NCBI GenBank assembly: GCA_036924285.1
Contig: JAYKYS010000014.1
Location: 11,036,001-11,100,000, forward strand
DNA length: 64,000 bases
DNA from: Asterella californica
Taxonomy: Eukaryota; Streptophyta; Marchantiopsida; Marchantiales; Aytoniaceae
Reading direction: 5' to 3'
The first letter of the stretch is position 1, and every line of letters starts with the position of its first letter. Of this stretch, positions 34,901 to 46,713 are shown in pieces. The notes under the pieces were generated by a model. That model was given only the letters and a program-made list of their open reading frames with translations. It did not search any database and had not been told where the DNA came from. The translations under genes and the position numbers were made by a program.

Positions 34901-37900
34901 GCAAAAATAAGCTATTGCAAGAAGCTACAGAGTTCTACTTACATTAGCCATAGTACAAAATTCTAGCAGTGGGCCAAGAATAATCTCAGAAGGCGCAGAA
35001 CCGTTCGTTACCTGAATCAGATCAGACACAGCCAGGTACGGTGCACAAGTGCGTGACTAGAAGGTTAGAAGAAAAGCAAGAGCAGTTATTACTAGCTTGT
35101 ATCATTAAGCATCTACATCAAGTTAGAGACGGCTGCTTTCTAAACAGACGCTTGACAAATTTTCACCAAAGCACTTCGTACAGAATGTATCTTGAGCTGA
35201 AGCTCGCCATCTCTAGACCGTCTTACGACTGTTCACGTAAATCCCACCTTTGCAATTGCGCTGTGAAACTTCTCGGATATGGTCAAAGTTTCACACTTCC
35301 TTCTTTCCATCTGATTACTATCAACCAGCGTGTTGTATTCTCCATTAGACAGCAGTATGTAGAGATCCTGAGCACAACTTGCATATATTTTCGCAACAAG
35401 AGCCTTTCCATCATTCTTGGCACCCCTGAAGCCCCAAATCTGCTGCAATGAGTACGACAGCTCGCTCATTCCTGCTGTGGTTTCTGGTTCTCTGGACTGT
35501 GCAGTAGTTTCTCTTTTGTTAAATTCAACTGCCTGCAATCACATCCTCCGGTCACTTCCATCGTGCCCTCAACGAACACAGCCATGCAAAGCACACTATA
35601 ATTACTTGGCAACGCAGAAAAAAAACAATTCTTCCAGAAATCAGCCAACATGACGCTGAGTGGGGATCCCACGAAAAAAGTACCTTTAACTTCTCACATT
35701 CACGGGAGTCATTCTTGTCGGAGGATACGCAACCTGCATAAGGCAGACCAAGAAGTCAGGCTTAGACTGATTATTAACAATTTGAAGACTAGCACAAGAT
35801 GAATGCCAGTCACACTAATGGTTGCTCACCATTTCCTGCTGTACGCTTCTTCAGGGTTGCAACAGCAGGTGATGTATTACTAGTCTCCGTGGCATTTTTC
35901 TCTTGCCCTCCCTGTGAAGTCCTCCGCGGAGTGCCACTGGAGGTCCTCTCTGCCATCCAAGGAGACGTCCAAGGATCATGCTGTCGCTCCGAGGTTCGTA
36001 TATTGTTCTCAGTACTGGCATAAGGTCGAGTAGTCGTAACAGTATGCCTTGCGGCCGAGTTTCCCTGCAGACTTGCTCCTTCATCTCGGGGCCGTTTTGA
36101 TCCATCTCCACCTATTGATCTGGAGACAGGGTGAAATAAGTAAGATACCAAGGATGTTACTGATGATTGCAAGGTTTCAGTGAGAAGTCGAAGACACATA
36201 CTGTTTACAACTGCCACCCTACGGAGTCTTTGGATAACTTACAGACCGCACCTCCGGTTACGGGACAGAATAATCTTTCTCGGCAACTTCCAGGCCTGTT
36301 AGCTGGAACAGACATTACCTTGATTGCTTCATACGCTCAAGCTCCTGTCTTAAAGAAGCAGCTTCTTCTAGAGCGCCCTTAAGTTGTCCTTCCTTCTCGA
36401 GGCGCACCCTTTGGATTTCGTTCACCTCGTGTTCCTGGCGATCAATCGAAGAGGGGCTAAGCACCTAGCCACTTGTGGAAGAAGTACAACAAAGAGATCT
36501 AAAGTATCAACAATGACCTTCAGTTACCAACTGAATTACGCCCTGATAGCAAGAAGATAATGGATACGAGTTAACGGCTTCGACGGCACTTCGCAGTTAT
36601 ATTTTGGTTTTGGTATAGTTGGTATTTGAGCATAATCTGTCTTTGACCACCGTCTATGCCAGTTCTCGTAATGATGACCTTGTTCTATGATAACTAATAG
36701 GTCGGGAAGCAAGGAATTGCTCAACAACCTGCCACTGAAGTTAAAGTAACTTCAGAGATTGCAGTACGTAATCTGGTGGTGCCGCATTTGAGTTTCATTC
36801 CCTTTCTTGAACTGAGAACTGATAAAACAGACGAGGGGATGCAAATGTTCTAAACTGTGCAGAAAGTTACAGCGTTGTAAGTAATAAAAAATCAAGGGAA
36901 ACACTGTCATTTGCAGTATATGATTATTACACAGAAAAATTCGCCGTCCCGATAGTTTTCTGAAACCAAGAAGTTCGTCGCATTTAGACTACAATTTCCA
37001 ATGACCCAGGTTGAAAAGCTGATGCTCGAATGTCAGCCTACGGACAAAACCAGGAACTCTGTCTTACTCCATCATGTGTGTCTGGACATCACAAGCTACA
37101 GGTGGACAATCAAACTTTGAGGAGAGATTTATAGCACTTCACTAATCTTACGACTTGGGGTAAGGACTGCAGGTGTGGGTGCACCTTAAACAAGAGTTGA
37201 GAAGAAAGGCGTTCCAACTCCCGCTACACAACACAACAGCAACGCATGGTTCCACTACGGGTGAGAAGAATCAGTACACACATATTTTTCCCTGTAAACT
37301 CCAGCTCTTGTATTACAGACAGTGCAAGTTGATCTTCTCCCTATTCTTTTACACAGAGAATTCCCAAAACGACTTCTTGCCTGCATTCGCAACAAGTTGA
37401 TCCAGAAAAGAAACCAGAGAACGACAAGAGAAACAAATATGTTCAAAACGATTAATGCTAATTCCTGCAGAATGAACAAACGTACGAATACGATACCTGT
37501 TGGGAAATGGCTGGTTGAAAAGACGTCTGTGAGCTGATTCTTTTCCGAAGTTCATCAACTTGTTGTTCTGCCTGATAAGATGAGCCTAATGAGAACAGTA
37601 AGGAGTTACACAAATAGACGTACGAAGTTCCAACTTCCACAACTTTTAGAATTATGAACTTGGGAGGAAAATTAAATCGGCTAAACTCACTATCTTCAGA
37701 GGAGATGGCAATGAGGATACAAGAGAAGAAAATCTACCTCTCGTAGACGAGAACGGAGCAAAGATATTGCACCATCTTTCTCAGCCAGTATATCCCTCAG
37801 TGCTGGATCTTCATTTTCCACAATTGCTAACGGAAAATTGCCTGAATGGTCATGACCCAGTCCCTTTGATTGGTGACTAGCATAGACATCTCTAACCTCC

Positions 37901-38265
37901 GACACAGTCCAAGGATTCTGGTAACTCAAAGGTTGAAGAATGGATGCGCGACGAGCAGGTTCGTTGGCCCTAATTTCCGGGCCAACTTCCGGGAGATCCC
38001 CAACTCGACCAGAATACCCCGCACGCGGTACAGATGAAGCATATGATTGTTTCGGGTCTGCTGAGCTCGTTTCAAACGTAGTTGTAAGCCCATTAATGTA
38101 AGTGGAATGAGACGTTCCAGGAAAATTCGACGATGCAGAAGGAAAAACAGACTGAGTTCCATGCTTAGCAGCGCTTTCATGTTCAGCTTTTTGAAGGAAT
38201 ACTTCGATCGTGGCAATAAAATTATCAGAATTCCATATATCGTCGTCATCGTCCTCCGCTGACAT
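31952..38265 (-). CDS. SUV2: ATRIP homologue (SUV2-like), ATR-interacting DNA-damage checkpoint protein
   Basis: Probable partner of the ATR kinase that brings it to RPA-coated single-stranded DNA. Fourteen exons: 37738-38265, 37497-37571, 36319-36464, 35830-36119, 35684-35733, 35248-35532, 34943-35011, 34751-34833, 34543-34617, 33830-34435, exon 11 from 33634 to 33524 (or 33459), exon 12 from 33147 (or 33163) to 32892, 32369-32769 and 31952-32231. Both choices at exons 11/12 keep the frame (1,084 or 1,111 aa). The N terminus is acidic (MSAEDDDDDIWNSDNF), as in ATRIP checkpoint-recruitment regions. A coiled coil spans the end of exon 1 to exon 3 (ILAEKDGAISLLRSRLRE, EQQVDELRKRI, RVRLEKEGQLKGALEEAA). 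A long helical-repeat C-terminal region follows: GPLLNHEGLEILLKESAG, QLQAVRIVHHLLHC, DYALRRSVMRLTTYIASS, LIREVATLLSCLASHP, ETAELCKSLRKRVM. It is clearly longer than my memory of Arabidopsis SUV2. The identification rests on layout and remembered motifs. Confidence 0.72.
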
Positions 38266-39820
38266 CTTCTAGCACTACAGAGTTTCCCGCGTTTTAATTC
38301 GGCTCTTGCTTTTTCAACCATATACATTCATCACCTCCTCGCCTTGTCAACAATTTCCACCCACGCCAAATGCAGGCACTGTCCAAAACTACCATCAGCT
38401 TCCATCTTCCGCAAGGTCTTGATATCCGCCTCACCGCTCTGACATTGTCATTCCCACCTTGTCAAAGTTTCCAATCGTTCCACCAATTTTCTCTCTTATT
38501 CGTATTGGCAGGACGTAGAGCAGACTAATTATCCTGCTAACCCATATTAGCTCGTGTTTTCCCAAGAATCAGGAAGCTTGAGACCTACGCTCGTGCGACA
38601 GTCTCGTTCCGAACCACAACGGGATCAAAACTCTCCATCCAATATACTTGCACCATACGGGTAGAGCAAAGCACTACTGTCAGACCTCCAGACTTTGTCC
38701 TGGTGCGGGCCTGGTCAGCTATTGCTACCTATCAGCTTCCAGAACCCTAAACCCCTGCAGTTTCACCCGAGTGTACTCTGCTTCTTGTCCTCGTTCTTTC
38801 ACTACAGCATTTGAATATCTAATTCATATTCGATGTTGCGGAGAAGTGTCAGTTGCTCTCGGTCTCTGAAAGGGAAGATGGAGGTCAACGATCGGGGTCT
38901 CGGAAACCGATTCTTTCAGTATTACTAAGTGCGACGTTTCAGTGACTCGAGTAGAACAATAGGGGACAAATTATCAGACAATAAGGGATCAGTTTTTGAG
39001 GTCTCCTTATCCGGGATTCGCATATTTTCTAAACGGAAACAGATTGGATACCCCACGGGGTGCAAATTGAATTGAGAGTTGTAAAGTATCCCAGGGGGTA
39101 CTTTACAAATCTCAACTTTTTATTCTTTTAGGTTCTGGATTAGGGTTTACACGGCACAAAATATTGGCGGCCCCTGTCCGCTATTTACAAAGTATTCAAC
39201 TGTTTTCTAGGTAGAGTTTCGAGTAGCTCTATAGTCTTAGTCAAGGCCAATTTCGAAGAAACACTAAGTATCAAACTTCATTCACTCTAAATTTACTTTA
39301 TCACACCTCTAGTAGGTTTGTTGTGATTGGTCATACATTTCTTAACAATGTGATGTACTGTTTGATCACACCCCTGACTAGCTATAGATGATGGAAAAAA
39401 TCACTTTTTCATATACGACATACGTAAAACGGCCCACATCAGTTTTTTATACATGTATCATATGATGTGTAGTTTATTAATAAAATAATGAATAACATGA
39501 CAAAGTGAATGATTTTACTATCGATGGTCGATAAAAGATGTGATCAACCACAACGAACTGAAGATATGATGAAACATATTTCTGTTGCATTAACATAAGA
39601 ACACACCTCGTATTGTAGGTGTATGTTAACATCCTTTTCCTAAATAACTAAGGGTTCGGTGGTTATTTTACTGAGTAACAGTTAAAGTGCGAAATGAGCA
39701 CAATTTGAATCGAACTTTTTCTTCGGCACTTTCAGTCCATTGTAATTATCACCTGAGCCCAGTTGAGTTCATGTATTACCGTGTTTTTTATTTTAAGAAT
39801 ACATTATTTATCTTCACAAA
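38266..39820. other. Intergenic upstream of the ATRIP-like gene
   Basis: No supported gene. This should contain the promoter and 5' leader of the minus-strand gene beginning at 38265. A + strand open frame at 38648-38869 has no motif. At about 39053-39120 there are partly repeated runs (CCCCACGGGGTG, CCCAGGGGGTACTTTACAAA). The DNA becomes AT-rich after 39200. Confidence 0.5.
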
Positions 39821-40368
39821 GAATCTAATATCTTCTTGGAGTACTCTAAGTTTATTTTAATTCTTAGGTTACCCCTCTAAGTCTTCTGAGGGAGTATGAA
39901 ATTTATTTTTGTGATATTTAATATTTTAAATCTTTATTAAATAATTACACTTCTTCTCTAAGTCTTCTGCATGCTTCCCATGGATATACATTCCAAAGTC
40001 TCTAAATCTTCATTAAATCATCTGCCATGCACAGCAAGAAGGAAGGTTTAAAGAATCAAATATCTTCTTGGAGTACTCTAAGTTTATTTTAAATCTTCAC
40101 TAAATCATCTGCCATGCACAGCAATAAGGAATGTTTAAAGAATCAAATATCTTCTTGGAGTACTCTAAGTTTATTTTAATTTTTAGGTTACCCCTCTAAG
40201 TCTTCTGAGGGAGTATGAAATTTATTTTTGTGATATTTAATATTTTAAATTTTTATTAAATAATTACACTTCTTCTCTAAGTCTTCTGCATGCTTCCCAT
40301 GGATATACATACCAAAGTCTATAAATCTTCATTAAATCATCTGCCATGCACAGCAAGAAGGACGGTTT
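39821..40368. repeat. Tandem repeat of a 232-bp unit, middle copy deleted
   Basis: Three head-to-tail copies start at 39821, 40053 and 40140 with GAATCWAATATCTTCTTGGA and end with CATGCACAGCAAKAAGGA. The first is 232 bp. The second is only 87 bp because it lacks an internal block of about 145 bp. The third is again almost full length and ends about 40368. Inside each full unit CTCTAAGTCTTCTG occurs twice. There is no coding potential. Copies differ at only a few positions, so the duplication is fairly young. Confidence 0.92.
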
Positions 40369-40656
40369 GTGAGTTTGAACTCCTGACGCGGTGCGACATG
40401 TAGTAAACAGTACTCATTGTGCTAACTAAGCATACACGTAAAAAATTAAGTTTTCTATGTCTCGTACCTATTTATATACATGAGAGTGTACTAACAAACA
40501 TAAGATGAAAGTGAAAGTGAAACGTTTGACTAATGGGAAAGTCTGAAATAGAAACATTCAACCCTAAACAACACCGGATGAGTGTAGAAACCAATCTCCT
40601 TTTAATATTTGCTGCCCTTACGGCGCGCCTTGGCATCTTTTTCATGGCGACTGTGT

Positions 40657-41211
40657 ATGCATAATAATCACCCTCTTTCTCGGTTCAGTCTATGTATTAA
40701 ACTGTATACGGGGTCATCCTCACCTATCTTTATCGCGGTAACATCTTCTATCTTTTACGTTATACACCGCCGTCTCATGTACGTTCTCTTACTCTCATGT
40801 ACGCTATCTGTTCAATTTCTGCTTGCCAATGTCTACGGAGACAACCAGGACACCAATGATGAGAAGTCTGATTCTATTCACGCATCTCTTCCGTGCACTC
40901 CCGGTAGTCCTTTGTTGCTACCTTCCTGTCTTCTGCCGTCTCCCTCCGATCACATCGCTACTCCCGATAGCCCTTTCTCCGTGTCGTCCAGTCTTGTGAT
41001 ATCGGCATATCCGTCTACCCAGTTACCGACCAGTCCTCTGCTCCCTGCTGCACCTTCAGTCTTGCAGGCAATCGAGCCATTATGTGTCCATAACTGTCAT
41101 TTGGACCGGTTTGCAGTTCCTTCATTTCATCTCTGTATCCGTTGTTATCGTCTCGATTGCTTTTTTTCTCTGAGTCCGAGTTGTATAATACTAGGAGCTA
41201 TGTTTATATAG
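40657..41211 (+). CDS. Uncharacterised open frame with a hydrophobic segment
   Basis: From the ATG at 40657 to the stop at 41211 an uninterrupted frame encodes 184 residues (the frame extends further upstream only through a TTG). It contains a hydrophobic stretch RRLMYVLLLSCTLSVQFLLA, then an acidic spot (GDNQDTNDEKSD), then a Ser/Pro/Leu-rich part (SPLLLPSCLLPSP, STQLPTSPLLPAAPS) and a Cys-rich end. I recognise no family. It lies 3' of the tandem repeat, in repeat-rich DNA, and could be chance, a retroelement fragment or a lineage-specific gene. Confidence 0.2.
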   Translation: MHNNHPLSRFSLCIKLYTGSSSPIFIAVTSSIFYVIHRRLMYVLLLSCTLSVQFLLANVYGDNQDTNDEKSDSIHASLPCTPGSPLLLPSCLLPSPSDHIATPDSPFSVSSSLVISAYPSTQLPTSPLLPAAPSVLQAIEPLCVHNCHLDRFAVPSFHLCIRCYRLDCFFSLSPSCIILGAMFI

Positions 41212-41223
41212 ATTTTCACTTTT

Positions 41224-41577
41224 ATGTTAAACCTCAAGGAGTCCTCTTTGCATGTGACGAGCCTTATAGATGTGAAAAATCGTTTACTTCTTGTGCTCGG
41301 TTGGAGAGGGATGAATAGACCATTGGGAGGAGAAGTCTGCGTGAAGAGATTGAACAACCGTGGCCTTCACATCTCCGTCTGCATGCTAAGCTACTGCATG
41401 AAGGACCAATCTGAGATGCACCACCGTTACTCAATGAAAAAAATTATTGATAACATGCTTGCATATGAGCAAGAATTGTTAATACTCTTAGGTGCCGCAA
41501 ATACGAAGAACAAGGTCGAGCTCAATTCTAACAACATACTACAACGAGCGTTACAGTTTGACAAATATAAGAGCTGA
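41224..41577 (+). CDS. Uncharacterised open frame
   Basis: The frame begins ATG at 41224 (MLNLKESSLHVTSL) and encodes 117 aa without interruption. It is a lysine-rich, probably helical sequence with YSMKKIIDNMLAYEQELLIL near the C terminus. No family is recognised and no splice partners are obvious. It follows the open frame at 40657-41211 by 12 bases in a different frame, which may be coincidental. It could be a fragment of a decayed mobile element. Confidence 0.18.
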   Translation: MLNLKESSLHVTSLIDVKNRLLLVLGWRGMNRPLGGEVCVKRLNNRGLHISVCMLSYCMKDQSEMHHRYSMKKIIDNMLAYEQELLILLGAANTKNKVELNSNNILQRALQFDKYKS

Positions 41578-44500
41578 CATCCACTGGACAACACACTGCG
41601 GACTTCTCTGAGGTCGATGGTTCGATCAGGTAAGTAAGCTCCGTCTTGTAAATAGTTGATGAGGAATGAGATACATCGAGCTAGGAGCGAAGCATTGTAG
41701 AAATCCATCGTTCATCTAGAGACTGTCACAATGAAGGATATAGACATCATCTTCTTTGTCAACCATCAGGACCGTAGGAGATATTTTACCCCTATACCTC
41801 CTGAAGATGAAGAGCGACTCCTGAGTATGCCTCCCTCAAGAATTGATAACGACGCTCCGTTGTTCGAGACAGTAACTGCCTTCCCCGAGTTTATGCCGCT
41901 CTGCAATGCTCTTCTTCGAGACACATCAGTCGGACGTGTCACAAAAGATAATTTTCCCGTTTGAAGCAAGTGTTGTACGTTTTTTCTTTCTATCTAAGTA
42001 CGTTTTCTCCTCGGGCCTGCAGATGTCAGCATAGAAGCAGAGGGTTCGACATAAGCGGAGTTCAGTGGGTAAGTTTGACGTGTTTCTGCAGCAGAGAGCG
42101 ATACCAGACTTTGTACAAGTAGAAGGGATCTTTGACGTAAGCAGAGTCTAGTGGGCAGGTTGGACGTGTTTCTGCAGACATCTTTGGCATGGACGTGTTT
42201 GTAAACATGAGTATATAGCATCCTCGACCGCTATATAGTACAGAGTTTATATCACTACAAGCAACATCATTTGTAGCAATAGAAGAAGCAAGAGCTTCTT
42301 TCAACGGTGTGGTGCTTGTCTCTGTAAATATCATATCAGTAGCAGAGTTTTCTCCACTAGAAGCAAGTAGATACGAGACCGGTACCCTAGTTTATACCAT
42401 TATAAACAACTTTGAGAACAGTGATTTTTCACTTCGACAACTTCTTATGTTTTACCACGTCTTTATCCTTGTTTGAGAACACTGTGCTTCTGTACAGTGA
42501 ACCTGCAGTTCGCACCCGCAGTACTCATAAAAATGTGTTTCGTTCGCTTATTGTTATAAATATGTTCAATTTCTGGTAACGCTTCTCCATTGGATTGGAA
42601 TTTTTTTCCGTTTGCTTGTACGTGTCGACTCCATTGAACTGGCATTCAGTTCCGTTCGCTTGTAAAATGGGTATGGACTGAGACCTGTCATGAGGCATGG
42701 TGACAAATATGAGCAATCCATAATGTCTTTTTTCGATTTTGCGGCAGCACGGCAACGAGGAAAATATTTAAGCATACAACATCACCGAAAGACAGAAAAG
42801 TTTACATTTCGAAACGTTTGTAATATTAAGCCGTGGGAAATAAATTTATGGGTGGAAGCGAACCCGAAATGTTTGCTTGCACGGGTGAATATCCCTAAAT
42901 GTGTAGGAGGTGAATATGCAAGTCTAAAGAGATGGACCGGATAAGAAAACGGATGTCTCGTCTTGGATATAATATCCATAATATATATTTGTGGCGCATT
43001 ATTTTCTTGGCTGAGAGTCCTCTCCCTTCTTAAAGAGAACTACAAAATACCATAGTGTTTAATGTTTCACTCAAATAAATATCTCTGTATGGCTGAAAAG
43101 AGGTTTATTGTCTGACTATGCAAATGAAACATACAAATTTATCGTATTTACTATGCAAAACGATTATGAGCGAATAAAACCAATAATATCAGATAGAATG
43201 AGCAAAACATAGGTACGAAGAGTAATACCAAACACAATGAAGGAACTTGGATGAACTGAGAAAATATAATAAAATAAACAAGATGTTTATTTATTAAAGG
43301 GTTCGGGTTAAGAGTGTTTTTGAGTTCTACTTTCTCTCATCATCCACTTCATTCTTGAACATTATGGCATTTCCATTGGCTACATGAAAATCTTTTAAGA
43401 AATCTATTTTTTATGTCAGAGAAATTTTGTTAATCTTTGGAAAATACGAAGATATTGAACCGTAAAGCTCTTATGTCTAAACACTCAATCTAATATTTTC
43501 TATTGATATATGACTTCATTGGTCGCAATGCACGATCTTTTACTACATTAGATATATACATGTAGTGAATACAATAAGAAAACCTTGCACGCCATGGAGT
43601 TACAAGTGAAACCCATTGCTCAAAGATGGTGTATGATGCCCATAAGCCTATCTCAACCCGGGCTTTCCACAAAATAGACCTTACAACAGAAATTTATCTT
43701 TTATTCATGACAGTATGATATCTGATAATTTAGCCTTAGAAGTCACACAACTCTACGTTGAGAAATGGTAAGAACAGGTTGAGTTCAAGACTATAATTGT
43801 CAAAAAAAAGAATTATGAAATTATTTATTCACTAAAGTTATTATCAAGTTAAACTCAAGGACATTCGTATCATACCGTTTTTGTCTATCTTGAATGTGCA
43901 CAAGATAGTTTTTGGTTATAAAGCTCTAAATCTCATCGTTCATATAGAAATCACTATTTGTATCCTTTGTGAAATAGTAGAAACCCCCAGAGATTCATAA
44001 CACCCATTTCAAGAATGAAAAGTGAAGGATACGAATCTGAAACTAAATGCATATTTCTTTCCAAAATAAAGTATGAACAACTTCTTAAAGCAATCGGTTA
44101 CCATTTAAGTTCAATTGAACTAAATAGTATTTGAACGTTCTCGTGTCATAGATCGGCTTCTACTTGAAAGTTGAATTTAAAGATCTAACATTTTTGCTCA
44201 AAAGACGCTCATAGAGAGAAATTTCAACTTTTTTTATCTACTTCGGAGCTCAACTCTCAAATCACCAAGTGGTAGAGCTATTTGTAAGCTTCATATGGAC
44301 ACTTCATTTACTGCATTTGGATGCTTAATGACGAAGTTATGAGGTTCAAAAGATGAAAAATCAAACTAAATCTTAGCTTGTCGATGATGATTGAGTATTT
44401 GTTGTTCTTCTGCGATTCTTCTGCATTGAAAAGAAGAGATGAGTGTCATGAATTAAGATAGTAATTTGACAAAAGTATGAGTCAATGTTGTAAGATCAAG

Positions 44501-45867
44501 TTAATAGAGTCTTAGTGGATGAAGAAATCATAGTAAATACCTAAACAATATGAAATATAAGTTTTAATTCACAGAAAACTCTAGTTTAATGTTGCAGAGT
44601 CTTGAATTACATAAACTGACAGTGGTTTCTGAATTATTTTAATTGTTAATATACATAGTTAGCTGATGAGTAAATATGTCAAACTGTCTCTGGGAACTTA
44701 ATATGAAAAATTCAAGGTGTATAAACGAAAGTGAAAGAGTTATGTTAGACGTATTAATTTTCAACAAATAAATATAGTACTCTGATAAACATGAAAGATT
44801 TGATTGATAAGTTTCACTTTTATGGAAATCACAATAATCAAATAAACTATATAAAATAATGATTATAATTCATACAGATGTTACAGTTGTAACTCTAGAG
44901 TATTAGGCTGCACGTTTGAACATCAGAGGATTGTAAGATCCAATGCATGCACACAAGGTGTCATTGGGTTAATATATGTGCAGGCTACGCATTGGTTAAG
45001 ACGGTTCGTGAAAAGACGGATCAGAGATATGTTCAAGGAGAAATTGAGATGTAGAGAAGGAAAATTGAAGTACTTCAGTGACATGCGAAAGAGAGTTGTA
45101 CCATTCAGACTATCTGGAGTCCAAAATTACTGTTTGTGGATCCATCGAGATCAGAACACCAAATTGAAGATGATACAAAGTTTCACCGGGTGGTTTGGGA
45201 GGTGTGAGACAAATTGACTCATAAGAGAACAAGTTGACGTCAGACTTTTATTCGTCTGCGATTTGAGGTTGGGTTGTTCTTCACGATCGAGAGATCAAGC
45301 TCTTCGTTCTTGGTCTTATGCGATCGAGGAGTCTTCATGTACACATAGGAGGAGATCATACATGGATTTGTAGACTTTTGTCATAATATGTGAGAGTCCT
45401 CGCACAGATTTAGAGTTCATTTCAAAAGTCTAGACGAACTTCATATATCAATAACTTCAACTCTGTTGTTTAGAATCTGGTGTTCTTGGTGTCATCAGAA
45501 AGCTCTTGAAAAAGACCCTATCCAATGGTACCAAGTTCGTCCCAAAATGAAGTTTATAGCTTGAGTTATGAGCACTTAAATTTTTTCGACCCCTTCTTGC
45601 AAAATATGTTCAAGCTCTCGCACATATTGTTACCTCCAGCCCCTAAACCCACACTTCCACTTAAATATGTGTAAGACCTCGAATAAAACTAGTAACTGCT
45701 CATAACTTTGTCATCTTAGATCCAAGATCAATTTCGATTGTCTCAACAAGTTATCTAATGACTTAGTTACAAACATCTTTGGAGCAAGTTGATAAAATTC
45801 CATCCCAAAACCTTAAGTTTGTCCCATAGTCAATCCATGACAAGACATCGTTAAGATGGATTACCTC

Positions 45868-46713
45868 AGAGTATTATCGGATAGGACTCGAAACTCACAT
45901 GTGCTTTTTGAAAAGTTGAGGACTAAGTTAAACAATATCCCTTTTCTCTTGAAATGAATGGACAAACCGTACGAGTTAATTCGACCCTGAATCAATACTT
46001 GAGGAATTATGTGAGCGTTGGCCAAAGTGATCAGACGAGTGGCTGAGTCTTGCAGAGTATTGTTACAATTCCACAAAGCATTCAGTAATCAGCGAATCGT
46101 CTTTCTTGTTGACTTAAGAACATGAACTAGAAGGACCTCTGGACTTGACTCTACATCAATATGATCAAGAACAAGACACATCATTTGAAGAGTTGATGAT
46201 AGAAATGCAACAGCGCAAAAAATAAGTAAAAAAGAACCTCGATAATGCTCAACAACGTTAGACGAAATAAATAAATAAATTTTGATGGCAAGTGCAGTTT
46301 GAAGTGGACGAAAAATATATCGTTGAGTAGAAGAACTTCACCTTTTGGAAGGAATCACGTGAAGTTCGCATCGAAGTTTGCATGACCCTTTTTGATTATG
46401 AAGAACTTACTCGAAGATGTTTACACCTTGGATCTTCCTCTAGTGGTAGTTGCATCCCATGTCCCACTTTTCTTTGTTAAAGAAGTACTTGAAGGATGAT
46501 TTGCAATTAGAGCACAAACAAGTACTCAGACATGAACTAGATGTCTATAAGGTGAAGCAGAATATGAGGTGGAGATCATTTTTGTGGTATCGGAGTAAAT
46601 CCAACCGAACAAAGTACTTGATCAAATGACGAGGATACCATTTGAAAAAAGCAAATTGGGTGTCAAAGAAAGATTTAGAACATTCAAACGATGTGTTGGA
46701 ACTCTTCAAATAA
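45868..46713 (+). pseudogene. Chromovirus (Ty3/gypsy) integrase and chromodomain relic
   Basis: The relic is read on + with frame changes. Integrase core: LSDRTRNSHVLFEKL, then GQTVRVNSTLNQYLRNYV (the DGQTERVN-type motif) and WLSLAEYCYNSTKHSV at about 46035-46085. An integrase C-terminal region follows, with a VQFEVDEKYIVE-like segment near 46300. At 46609-46713 a chromodomain is readable: TKYLIK, stop, RGYHLKKANWVSKKDL, ending VLELFK and TAA. The stop replaces the conserved tryptophan of the K-W-x-G-Y block. An integrase fused to a C-terminal chromodomain defines chromoviruses, whose chromodomain directs insertion to marked chromatin. This copy is dead. Confidence 0.8.

Larger units (their letters stand above)
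40369..45867. other. Gene-poor AT-rich region with short repeats
   Basis: No convincingly supported gene; two uncharacterised open frames are listed separately. A diverged tandem repeat with a period of about 86 bp occurs at 42047-42177 (units end TTGACGTGTTTCTGCAG / TTGGACGTGTTTCTGCAG). A second diverged pair, with TCCGTTYGCTTGTA, lies at about 42587-42665. From 43000 to 44900 the DNA is strongly AT-rich with no long frames. From about 45390 it contains the inverted copies of the dispersed repeat described in the findings. Confidence 0.5.

Noticed and set aside
39821..40368. CRISPR-like array
   Set aside because: The repeat unit is 232 bp without spacers, in a plant nuclear context; it is an ordinary tandem duplication.
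44978..45217. 79-codon Lys/Arg-rich + frame near the chromovirus relic
   Set aside because: I looked for integrase zinc-binding histidines and cysteines and found no HHCC pattern; it cannot be assigned to the element.
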